Shown piece by piece: positions 6,811 to 14,029 of a DNA stretch of 34,587 bases (position 1 is its first letter; each line of letters begins with the position of its first letter). The translations under genes were made by a program, and so were the position numbers. The notes beneath the pieces are model-generated. The model was not told the DNA's origin. It made no database searches and saw only the letters and a program-made list of their open reading frames with translations. This stretch comes from QQUD01 sp039029915 (GTDB lineage Bacteria; Chloroflexota; Anaerolineae; Promineifilales; Promineifilaceae): assembly GCA_039029915.1 (NCBI GenBank), contig JBCCFD010000025.1, positions 1 to 34,587 on the forward strand. Reading direction: 5' to 3'.

Positions 6811-8653
6811 TTTGCTCAATAATGACGGGGGTCTGGAGGAGCTTTCAGGCTTAGATTCAGCATTTTTATATTTAGAAACCCCAAACGCACCAATGCATAT
6901 TGGTTCTTTAGCGGTACTAGAAGGGTCGCTTTCCTTTAAAGACTTTAAAGACCTGCTCTTGTCACGCATTCATATGGTCAAAACGATGCGGCAAAAGCTT
7001 GTTGAGGTACCGCTAAGCCTAGATCGCCCATACTGGGTAGAAGACCCTGACTTTAATATCGACTATCACCTTCATCACACAAGGCTCCCAGAGCCAGGCG
7101 GCTGGAAACAGCTTCGTCGCTTAACCTCACGCATTTTTAGTCAGCATCTCGATCGAAATCGCCCGTTGTGGGAAATGATCTTTGTGGAGGGACTAGACAC
7201 AATCCCCCAAGTTCCCCCTGGCTCCGTAGCGGTCATTAGCAAAATCCATCACGCCGCCATCGACGGGATGTCTGGGGTTGATATTTTAGGGTTGCTCTTC
7301 GATCTGACCGAAGATACGCGCCAATATCCAATTCCTGAACAAAAAGCACCGCCCCCTGTACCTGATGAGGTAGAGCTGATGATGCGCAGTGCGGTAAACT
7401 TTGCAAAACGGCCGTTAAAGCTCCCTCGCATCTTAATGGAAACAGCGCGGGCGACTCTGCGGACAGGCGCCTTAAGCCGAGCCACCCGGACTGAAATGCC
7501 GACCTTGCCATTTACAGCCCCCCACACCTCGTTCAACGATCCGATTTCAGCTGACCGCATTTGGAATACGGCACTTCTTTCGCTCGATCGCATTAAAAAG
7601 CTCAAGCGAATTATGGATTGCACAGTTAACGATATTATTTTAGCGATTTGCGCGGGTGCCATCCGTCGTTATTTAGATGAAAAACACGCCTTGCCGAATA
7701 AACCGGTCGTGGCTATGGTGCCCGTTTCAACACGCGGCAAGGATGATCAGTCGGGCGGCAACAATGTCTCTTCCATGTTCTTGCAATTAGGGACAGATAT
7801 TGCTGACCCTGTTGAGAGGCTGCTCAAAATCCAAAAAAACGCGCGACGAGGCAAAGCGTACCAAGGAGCGATTGATGCCAAGACGCTGATTGAGTACAGT
7901 GAGTTTGTCCCATTTGGTATTGCTGGCCAAGCGGCAAAGCTTTATTCACGCGCCCAGCTTTCTAAACGCCACAATCCCGTCGTTAATTGCGTCATTACCA
8001 ATGTACCTGGGCCTCAAATTCCACTTTATTTAGCTGGAAAACGATTATTGGCTCTTATGGGTTCGGCCCCGATTTTAGACGGTTTGGGTCTCATGATTCC
8101 GGTCTTTAGCTATAATGGCATCGTATCAATTAGCCCAACATCATCCCCCAACATCATGCCAGACCTCGACAAATTTACCCGCTACATTTGGGAATCTGCA
8201 AACGAGTTAGAAGCGGCTATTTTGGCAAAGGAAGCGGCCAAGCCAATTGAAAAGCAAAAAGAACCAAAGGTTAGAGTCGCTGATTTATTTGCTTACTATC
8301 AAAGTTATTTATCAGAAAACCCAGATTTGACTTTAAAAGGTTCTGATATTTACCAATTTGATGTTTTAGGCAATAAGCCTCAGCATTGGGTTTTTGATCT
8401 GAAAAATAAACCAGCCTCGCTAGCTCAAGGTGAATCGGAAGATGCGGTGTGTAAAATTCAGATGAGCGAACCTCACATTTTATCAATGCTCAGCGGTAAA
8501 ATGGACGCCACAACGGCATTCATGCAGGGCAAGCTCAAAATCAAGGGAGACATTAATGCGGCGATTCAATTTGGGCAAGTACTAGCCACTCTACCGCCGC
8601 CTCCCATGTTGAGTGAATTGAACGAGGAACCCACTAAAAAAAAATTAAAGTAA
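6800..8653 (+). CDS. Wax ester synthase/diacylglycerol acyltransferase with C-terminal SCP2 domain
   Basis: Transfers a fatty acyl group from acyl-CoA to an alcohol or diacylglycerol, making storage lipids at the membrane. The protein starts with the family segment LSGLDSAFLYLE. The catalytic HHxxxDG motif is HHAAIDG at residues 150-156. Further WS/DGAT landmarks are NDIILAICAGAIRRYL, VPVSTRGKDDQSGGNNVSSM and NCVITNVPGPQIPLYLAGKR. The usual enzyme ends near residue 470. Here it continues through a linker into an SCP2 sterol-carrier-like domain (about 495-600) ending in GKLKIKGDINAAIQFGQVL. AAGGA precedes the ATG by 3 nt, and the start overlaps tetR. The last codons run through nine A residues (8636-8644), and in the minus-one frame another conserved-looking module follows (see next entry). 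Confidence 0.92.
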   Translation: MLFDLLNNDGGLEELSGLDSAFLYLETPNAPMHIGSLAVLEGSLSFKDFKDLLLSRIHMVKTMRQKLVEVPLSLDRPYWVEDPDFNIDYHLHHTRLPEPGGWKQLRRLTSRIFSQHLDRNRPLWEMIFVEGLDTIPQVPPGSVAVISKIHHAAIDGMSGVDILGLLFDLTEDTRQYPIPEQKAPPPVPDEVELMMRSAVNFAKRPLKLPRILMETARATLRTGALSRATRTEMPTLPFTAPHTSFNDPISADRIWNTALLSLDRIKKLKRIMDCTVNDIILAICAGAIRRYLDEKHALPNKPVVAMVPVSTRGKDDQSGGNNVSSMFLQLGTDIADPVERLLKIQKNARRGKAYQGAIDAKTLIEYSEFVPFGIAGQAAKLYSRAQLSKRHNPVVNCVITNVPGPQIPLYLAGKRLLALMGSAPILDGLGLMIPVFSYNGIVSISPTSSPNIMPDLDKFTRYIWESANELEAAILAKEAAKPIEKQKEPKVRVADLFAYYQSYLSENPDLTLKGSDIYQFDVLGNKPQHWVFDLKNKPASLAQGESEDAVCKIQMSEPHILSMLSGKMDATTAFMQGKLKIKGDINAAIQFGQVLATLPPPPMLSELNEEPTKKKLK

Positions 8654-8811
8654 AAGAAGCTTTTCAGAAAACGGCCGTGACATCAGCGTCTAAGCCTCAA
8701 AACAAAGCTCAAGAGCAACCAATGTCGTGTCAAGGGGTTACTAAAGTTGGAAAACCTTGTAAGAACAAAGCACGAGAAGGGAGTCAATACTGCAGACTCC
8801 ATGGAACATAA
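8645..8811 (+). other. Out-of-frame zinc-finger-like tail of the acyltransferase, or a tiny separate ORF
   Basis: In the minus-one frame relative to the acyltransferase, a 55-codon stretch runs from the A9 tract to TAA at 8809-8811. It ends in a Cys/His module, SCQGVTKVGKPCKNKA then GSQYCRLHG, with the spacing C-x9-C-x10-C-x2-H expected of a small zinc-binding knuckle. The A9 tract contains the slippery heptamer A-AAA-AAA in the correct phase (8638-8644) for minus-one slippage. That would make a 670-aa protein. Alternatives are an ancestral frameshift, a homopolymer sequencing error, or a separate 29-codon ORF starting at the ATG at 8722, which lacks a clear ribosome site. Confidence 0.5.
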
Positions 8812-8883
8812 TACTCCAAATCATAGGCATTCAACCAATTTTCTTGCACAGGGGTATTGAATACTTTGAAAACAAAGTAATAA

Positions 8884-8940
8884 TTGGAACCGTATCGGTT
8901 TCCCACAGTTAATAATTTGTGCGGTTCCAAAATAAGGAAC
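8884..8940 (+). promoter_or_regulatory. Mutually exclusive hairpins in the hydrolase leader
   Basis: TTGGAACCG (8884-8892) pairs perfectly with CGGTTCCAA (8922-8930). The same left arm can instead pair with CGGTTTCC (8896-8903). In that state GTTCC (8924-8928) is free to pair with GGAAC (8936-8940), which covers the only AAGGA upstream of the hydrolase ATG. This is a switch-like arrangement seen by eye; no riboswitch class is recognised. Confidence 0.35.
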
Positions 8941-8952
8941 ACTATTCCCACT

Positions 8953-9750
8953 ATGACAACCTATAAACGTCCTTCACTTTGGCTAACCGCCTTTGAAACT
9001 CGCGCCATCTCTGAATTAGCCGCTTTTTCTTGGAGCTTCCCTCTTATGCAAATGGCACCCAAGGGAGATGGACATCCAGTTATGACGCTACCTGGTTTTA
9101 TGGCCTCAGACGTGTCTACATTCCCTCTGCGACTCTTTTTGCGCTCAAGAGGATACAAACCATACGGCTGGAATTTAGGCCGGAATTATGGGCAAGGTAT
9201 CGATTTAAAAAAGGGAATCCCCGACAACTCCTACATTTTGCGCCGCTTAGAGGCAATCCACAAAAAGCATGGTCAAAAAGTCACTTTGATTGGCTGGAGT
9301 TTAGGTGGCATCTATGCTCGTGAGATTGCCAGACAGGTACCGGACCAGGTACGATCCGTTATCACGCTAGGCAGCCCTTTTAATGGCGATCCAAAAGCCA
9401 ACAACGTGTTCCAACTCTTCGAAAAGATGAGTGGGCGCAAGGTTGACGATATCACACCAGAGCTCAAAAAACTGGTGTCTGAACCACCCCCAGTTCCATC
9501 TACATCCATCTTCTCAAGAACCGATGGCATTGCCGATTGGAAATGCTGCATTGAAGAAGCAACGGGAAACACAGAAAATATTAGTTTGTTTAGCAGTCAT
9601 ACGGGGTTAGGCGTTAATCCGTTGGCACTATGGATTATAGCCGATAGGCTGGCACAGCCTGAAGGGGAGTGGTCACCGTTTGATACTCGAGGCTTAAAAA
9701 GCTTTATCTACGGCGATGCTGAACAAGCGAAGGCGCTAGGATTTATCTAA
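8953..9750 (+). CDS. Alpha/beta hydrolase (lipase/esterase-like)
   Basis: Probable lipase or esterase of 265 aa. The nucleophile elbow is GWSLG with Ser116, in LIGWSLGGIYAREIARQVPD. The oxyanion-side loop is VMTLPGFMASD, and the sequence VITLGSPFNGDP follows the nucleophile strand, as in PGAP1-like and triacylglycerol lipases. Candidates for the rest of the triad are Asp191 (SRTDGIADW) and His216 (SSHTGLGVNP). No signal peptide is visible. I used the ATG at 8953 because the upstream TTG (8884) falls inside a leader hairpin; the nearest AAGGA is 14 nt away, which is long. It lies downstream of the acyltransferase on the same strand, so a role in neutral-lipid turnover is plausible but not shown. 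Confidence 0.85.
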   Translation: MTTYKRPSLWLTAFETRAISELAAFSWSFPLMQMAPKGDGHPVMTLPGFMASDVSTFPLRLFLRSRGYKPYGWNLGRNYGQGIDLKKGIPDNSYILRRLEAIHKKHGQKVTLIGWSLGGIYAREIARQVPDQVRSVITLGSPFNGDPKANNVFQLFEKMSGRKVDDITPELKKLVSEPPPVPSTSIFSRTDGIADWKCCIEEATGNTENISLFSSHTGLGVNPLALWIIADRLAQPEGEWSPFDTRGLKSFIYGDAEQAKALGFI

Positions 9751-9771
9751 AATTTTTTCAGTTCAACATTC

Positions 9772-9805
9772 AAAAGACCCACCACGAAAGCACGGTGGGT
9801 CTTTT
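9772..9805 (+). terminator. Rho-independent terminator after the hydrolase
   Basis: The stem AAAAGACCCACC (9772-9783) pairs with GGTGGGTCTTTT (9794-9805), with a 10-nt loop and a T-rich run ending the right arm. It begins 22 bp after the hydrolase stop. Confidence 0.9.
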
Positions 9806-9826
9806 TATTTCTACTGTTCTTGTTCA

Positions 9827-9985
9827 GCATTAAGTGAAACGAAGTTTCCCAATTGAATAAAATGACGTTTATAAACCTCGTTTCCTCGAGGTTCTGAAGC
9901 TTTTAGCTACCTAGGTTTTCAATTTAAATGCTTCGGAACACTTAAATATTGGCAATTAAAATGAACGAAACCCGTGTTTCGTCTA
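9827..9985. repeat. Inverted-repeat-rich intergenic block containing the R repeat
   Basis: The first 39 nt (9827-9865) are an inverted copy of 24042-24080 with 34 of 39 positions matching. Further structure follows: TTAAGTG (9830-9836) with CACTTAA (9939-9945); GAAGC (9896-9900) with GCTTC (9930-9934); AACCTCG (9874-9880) with CGAGGTT (9887-9893); and ACGAAAC (9965-9971) with GTTTCGT (9976-9982). The nested pairs could form one long hairpin. No ORF is convincing. The 297-bp gap between the hydrolase and the 112-aa gene holds only this block and the terminator. Confidence 0.6.
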
Positions 9986-10047
9986 CCTTAATTTGATGGA
10001 AAGCACTTGCCAAAAAAGCAGACTAAATAGTAGGAAGGAGTCATTAA

Positions 10048-10386
10048 ATGAACTATAACAATCGCCAATTTAAGGGGCGTTCTAATAGCGAAAATGGGGA
10101 AGTAAGCTCAGAAACAATATTTCATTATTTTCAGGAAGGCAGTAAATTTTGGGGGACTTATTCTGGGGGCACGATAATAGAGGGGCATCTTTTGGGGAAG
10201 GTTTTAGAAGACCACTCAATTAAGTTTTTATATCATCACTTAAATCAAGATGGAGATTTACTCGCTGGAAGATGTTCTTCAAAACCTAAAAGCGGTGAAG
10301 AAAGCCAGCTAGTTTTGGAAGAAAGGTGGCAATGGCTAACGGGTGACCGATCAGAAGGGTATTCAGAGGTTGAGGAAATTATCTAG
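10048..10386 (+). CDS. Conserved hypothetical protein (family often labelled N-acetylglutamate synthase-like)
   Basis: A 112-aa soluble protein with a strong AAGGAG ribosome site 7 nt before ATG. It matches my memory of a widespread small family whose members begin MNYNNR and contain NSENGEVSSETIFHYFQEG, YSGGTIIEGHLLGKV and LVLEERWQWLTGDRSEG. Databases sometimes call this family N-acetylglutamate synthase, but there is no GNAT fold motif here, so I do not endorse that function. The pattern of short beta strands with recurring Gly suggests a small beta-barrel. It converges on, and overlaps by 8 nt, the 3' end of the ABC fusion gene on the other strand. Confidence 0.8.
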   Translation: MNYNNRQFKGRSNSENGEVSSETIFHYFQEGSKFWGTYSGGTIIEGHLLGKVLEDHSIKFLYHHLNQDGDLLAGRCSSKPKSGEESQLVLEERWQWLTGDRSEGYSEVEEII

Positions 10387-12682
10387 CCGTAATTTGAAAG
10401 ATGCCGTTCACAGGCGTCAGAGTAAATCGCCCGGCCAAACCCGGGTAAGGCGCATCTGAAAAGACAGGACGGCCGTTTTCTAAAGCCGTCTCAATCTCTC
10501 CAACAAGTGAATCAGCCACACTGCCGTCATGCCCAAAAGGCATCGCCTCAACAATTCGCAAATCTGTCCGGCCTAGATCAACAATGGCCACATAATAAAT
10601 CGAATACATTTGCCGCCAGCTTGTGAGTAAAAAGGCGTCTTCAGGCAGGTTATTGGCAAAAAGCGCGCCAATTTCCTCAGGTTCGGCTAAATCTTCAACG
10701 GGGTATGGATAGGTATCGACCACAAAGGTGCCCCGACCTTGAGCAAACGCCTGTAAACGAGACGGCCAATAGTGTTGACCGACCAATAAAATCAATAGAA
10801 ATGGCAGCACTGTTGCCAACCGTGGGTATCGGCTCAACCGATCAATAATCTGTTCTAATCCGGGGGCAGCTATCAAGGCAACCAATAAATAGCCGGGTAG
10901 ATAGAAAATATGCTTATCTCCCGGTTCGTAATTAATCACAAAAAAGAGGACTGTGCCAAAGCCAACCAGCCAAAAAATCGCTAATTCTCGCTGCCTATGC
11001 CAAAGGCTTCGAATGCCCCACCCGCCAGCAATCAGAATAAGCAGTGAAAATTCAGAGGTCAAAAGGCGAAAAAAGAATAGCCCAAGACGGCTGGCCATGA
11101 AGCCTAAGCCACCGGGGAACATAGCCGCCTGCCACTGTGGCGCAGAAACACCGAGATAGAGGCGTTCTACAAAAGTATCATGGTCTGATGGTGTAATGTC
11201 CCAAAATGACCCAGAAGCAAAGAGGCCCGTTTGAAAATAGGAGACCACGGAATCATTGGCATCATTAACCCAGAAGAGAGTAACAAATAGGGCTAGTCCT
11301 AGGATTACGGCCGTTCCGGCCACCCCAACAGTCTTCACCATGCTTAGTTTATTTTGACGAGCCGTACGAATAACAAACACCACAGCTGCTGGAGCAATTA
11401 AGGTCGTATAAAGATGAATGCCAAGGCCTGAAGAGGCCAAAAAAGCGGCGATAAAAAGCAGCACTGTGCGCTGTTGAGGTGCTTTTGCCCAGCGCCACAG
11501 GCAAATCATCATCAGCACCCACCACAGCGTTCCCATCGTGTAAACTTCGGCAATGATGGCCTGAGACCAAAAAGTATACGAAAGCAAGAAACCCAAACAG
11601 GCTAACAATCCGGCAATTCGATTATTTGAAATTTGACGCATCAAATAATAGAGACCCGCCATCGTCAAGGCAGCAGCTAAGGCTGACAAAAAGTTGACGC
11701 GCCAAGCGAGAGTGTTGATTGGGATAAAATCAAGCAGTCTGGTAATGGTGACATAGACTGGGTATCCCGTTGGGTGGGCAATCCCCCAAGTGTGGGCAAA
11801 CAGCTGAAACTCACTACTGTCTCCATAAAGCAGGCCAGGAGCTAGAGTACGCATATAAACGAGCAAGCTAATAAATCCGGACAAGACGATAAATAATCTA
11901 TCCATCATTTCCATTTTAGAAACGGCCGTTTCACTCTCACCAGCCGATTGACTTCTTCCATCATTCGTCGGTATATCTTCTAAAACCGGAGGAGCCGTGA
12001 TCGCGTCATTTTGGCTCACAATACGGCCGTCGACCAGCTGCAGTACCTCATCCACATACTCATCAACCAAACCATCGTGCGTAGCCAGAAGAATGGTCAC
12101 TTCTTCCTGCTTGGCAATCGAGTTAAGCAAGCTCAAAATCTCGCGTGCTGTTTCCGTATCAAGTTCACCCGTTGCTTCGTCCGCCAAAATGACGCGCGGT
12201 TTATTAGCAAGAGCACGGGCAATCGCCACGCGCTGTTGCTGCCCCCCTGACATTTCATACGGTCTGTGCGTCGCCCACTGCTCCAGCCCCACCAATTTAA
12301 GCGTGTCCATTGTGCGCTGATGTCGTTCAGAGCGAGGAAATCCAGCAATGCGAAGCATCAGTTCAACATTTTCATAAGCGGACAGAGTTGGCAATAAGCC
12401 AAAAGATTGAAAAATAAAGCCAACTTCTTTCTGTCGCCATTCGGTGCGCTCTTCATCAGTTAGATTGTGGATATTCTGCTCGTTGATCCGAATACGGCCG
12501 TTTGTAGGCTCATCTAATCCCCCGAGACAATTGAGCAGGGTCGTTTTACCACTCCCAGATCGCCCTTTGAGGGCAATAAATTTACCCATTGGGATCTGTA
12601 AATTTATCCCGTTTAAAGCAACGATCTCTTGGTTGTTTGCATGAAAAACACGCTGGATATTTAAAGCTTCTATTGCATTCAT
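10379..12682 (-). CDS. Fusion of LolD/MacB-like ABC ATPase with DUF2723 membrane glycosyltransferase
   Basis: One 767-aa frame with two parts. Residues about 1-230 are a complete ABC ATPase: Walker A GRSGSGKTT (40-48), Q-loop FIFQSFGLLP, signature MSGGQQQRVAIARAL (144-158), Walker B ILADEATGELD and H-loop LLATHDG. It is of the LolD/MacB/FtsE type. After an acidic linker, residues about 260-767 form a multi-pass DUF2723 protein. It opens with TM1 and then TLAPGLLYGDSSEFQLFAH and IAHPTGYPVY, the signature of this family of PMT-like glycosyltransferases, followed by roughly ten hydrophobic segments and a soluble C-terminus. I used the ATG at 12682; an upstream TTG (12712) would overlap the PLP-enzyme stop. 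No ABC permease is adjacent. The function of the combination is unknown. Confidence 0.88.
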   Translation of the reverse strand: MNAIEALNIQRVFHANNQEIVALNGINLQIPMGKFIALKGRSGSGKTTLLNCLGGLDEPTNGRIRINEQNIHNLTDEERTEWRQKEVGFIFQSFGLLPTLSAYENVELMLRIAGFPRSERHQRTMDTLKLVGLEQWATHRPYEMSGGQQQRVAIARALANKPRVILADEATGELDTETAREILSLLNSIAKQEEVTILLATHDGLVDEYVDEVLQLVDGRIVSQNDAITAPPVLEDIPTNDGRSQSAGESETAVSKMEMMDRLFIVLSGFISLLVYMRTLAPGLLYGDSSEFQLFAHTWGIAHPTGYPVYVTITRLLDFIPINTLAWRVNFLSALAAALTMAGLYYLMRQISNNRIAGLLACLGFLLSYTFWSQAIIAEVYTMGTLWWVLMMICLWRWAKAPQQRTVLLFIAAFLASSGLGIHLYTTLIAPAAVVFVIRTARQNKLSMVKTVGVAGTAVILGLALFVTLFWVNDANDSVVSYFQTGLFASGSFWDITPSDHDTFVERLYLGVSAPQWQAAMFPGGLGFMASRLGLFFFRLLTSEFSLLILIAGGWGIRSLWHRQRELAIFWLVGFGTVLFFVINYEPGDKHIFYLPGYLLVALIAAPGLEQIIDRLSRYPRLATVLPFLLILLVGQHYWPSRLQAFAQGRGTFVVDTYPYPVEDLAEPEEIGALFANNLPEDAFLLTSWRQMYSIYYVAIVDLGRTDLRIVEAMPFGHDGSVADSLVGEIETALENGRPVFSDAPYPGLAGRFTLTPVNGIFQITAR

Positions 12683-12692
12683 AAATTGTTTC

Positions 12693-13904
12693 TTACAGCT
12701 TTGACAAAGCAAACTCTAAATCGGCACATAAATCGTCAGGATCCTCAATACCAATTGATGTTCGGAACATGCCGTCTCCCGCATAAGCGCGATAAGATGC
12801 GGCCTGTCGTTCCGTTAATTTAAACGTCGTGCTTAAAAGGTCATCCGTGGGCATATAAAACAGCAAGCTGCGATGATGGCCAAGCGATACCGCATAGTGG
12901 AAGATTTCTAAATACTCTGCAAAAAGGCGGGTTGCCCGAGGTCCATCCTTCACGCGAAAGGTAAGCATGCCTGAAAAGTTTCGCATTTGCTGTTTGGCCA
13001 GGTCGTGCTGTGGATGGGATGATAAACCGGGATAGACAACCTGCTCTACTTTGGGGTGATTTTCAAGATATTGGGAAACGGCCGTTGCGGCTTCCTGATG
13101 GGCTCGCATTCTGAGCGGCAAAGTAGCAATTCCGCGCATAATCAACCAGGCATTAAAGGGGCTCATAACACCGCCACCATGTACAAGCATCACACGACGT
13201 AGTTCATCCATATCGTCCTGAGACCCAATAACCGCCCCGCCCAAAGCATCCCCATGACCACCCATGAATTTTGTTAGAGAATGAATCACAAAATCGGCCC
13301 CTAAATTAATCGGCTGCGTTGCGATGGGTGAAGCAAAGGTCGAATCAACAGCGACCTTTGCCCCATGCGCCTTGGCAACTTGGGTTACAGCCGCAATATC
13401 CGTTAATCGGCAAATAGGGTTACAAGGTGATTCCACATAAATCATTTTACAGTTAGGCTTGATGGCAGCAGAAAGTGAAGGCAGATCAGATAAGTTAACT
13501 CTATCAATTTCTATCCCCATATTCGGCAATATCTCATTAGCATATTCAGAAGCACCGGCATAGGTGATATCCGACATAATCAGTTGATCACCCGGTCTCA
13601 GAAATGTGACGAACAGGGAGGTAATTGCAGCCATTCCCGAGCCAAACACAACGCTCGCCTCCGCATTTTCCAAAATCGCCAGCTTGTTTTCCAATTGCTC
13701 TAATGTAGGGTTTTTCCATCGACTATAAACATACTCATTAGATTGCTCTTCATTTTCGGCTGAAAATCCCACTTCTGGAGAAGCTATATAGGTACTCGAC
13801 ATGACAATATTCGGTGAAGAAGCACCCGTTTTTTCATCTGGTGTTTCACCAGCATGGACTGCCTGTGTTTTTAATTTCAACTGACGAACGTCTAAGTTTT
13901 TCAT
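12693..13904 (-). CDS. Cys/Met metabolism PLP-dependent enzyme (cystathionine gamma-synthase/lyase family)
   Basis: A PLP enzyme of trans-sulfuration, about 403 aa. The pyridoxal lysine is K212 in HSLTKFMGGHGDALGG. Other family marks are TQAVHAGETPDEKTGA, YSRWKNPTLEQLENKLAILE, VVFGSGMAAI, YVESPCNPICRLTDI and VYPGLSSHPQHDLAKQQM. The methionine gamma-lyase cysteine after the active-site tyrosine is absent (YAGASEY), so cystathionine gamma-synthase or gamma-lyase is more likely; I cannot separate the two. I chose the ATG at 13904 because GAGG lies 9 nt upstream; an ATG at 13910 is only 3 nt from it. Its stop is 10 nt before the ABC-fusion ATG, so the two are probably co-transcribed. Confidence 0.87.
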   Translation of the reverse strand: MKNLDVRQLKLKTQAVHAGETPDEKTGASSPNIVMSSTYIASPEVGFSAENEEQSNEYVYSRWKNPTLEQLENKLAILENAEASVVFGSGMAAITSLFVTFLRPGDQLIMSDITYAGASEYANEILPNMGIEIDRVNLSDLPSLSAAIKPNCKMIYVESPCNPICRLTDIAAVTQVAKAHGAKVAVDSTFASPIATQPINLGADFVIHSLTKFMGGHGDALGGAVIGSQDDMDELRRVMLVHGGGVMSPFNAWLIMRGIATLPLRMRAHQEAATAVSQYLENHPKVEQVVYPGLSSHPQHDLAKQQMRNFSGMLTFRVKDGPRATRLFAEYLEIFHYAVSLGHHRSLLFYMPTDDLLSTTFKLTERQAASYRAYAGDGMFRTSIGIEDPDDLCADLEFALSKL

Positions 13905-14029
13905 AATCATTTGCCTCAAGCCGTATCAGATTTGACAAAATATCTTGAAATAAAACAGAGTGGAAATGTGAAATTTTGGTCTTCCTCGACAAAATTTAGT
14001 CAATTCTTTATCAAGATTCTTATTGGGTT

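Noticed and set aside
8884..8952. TTG at 8884 as the start of the hydrolase
   Set aside because: The extra 23 residues fall in a hairpin-forming leader and match no family; the ATG at 8953 is more likely.
10048..10386. Assigning N-acetylglutamate synthase activity to the 112-aa protein
   Set aside because: The label is common for this family in databases, but no acetyltransferase motif is visible, so I keep it as conserved hypothetical.
12693..13904. Methionine gamma-lyase
   Set aside because: The cysteine that follows the active-site tyrosine in that enzyme is absent; cystathionine gamma-synthase/lyase is the safer family-level call.
13932..13960. TTGACA on the plus strand as a promoter
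   Set aside because: No plus-strand gene follows it within several kilobases, and no good -10 is present.
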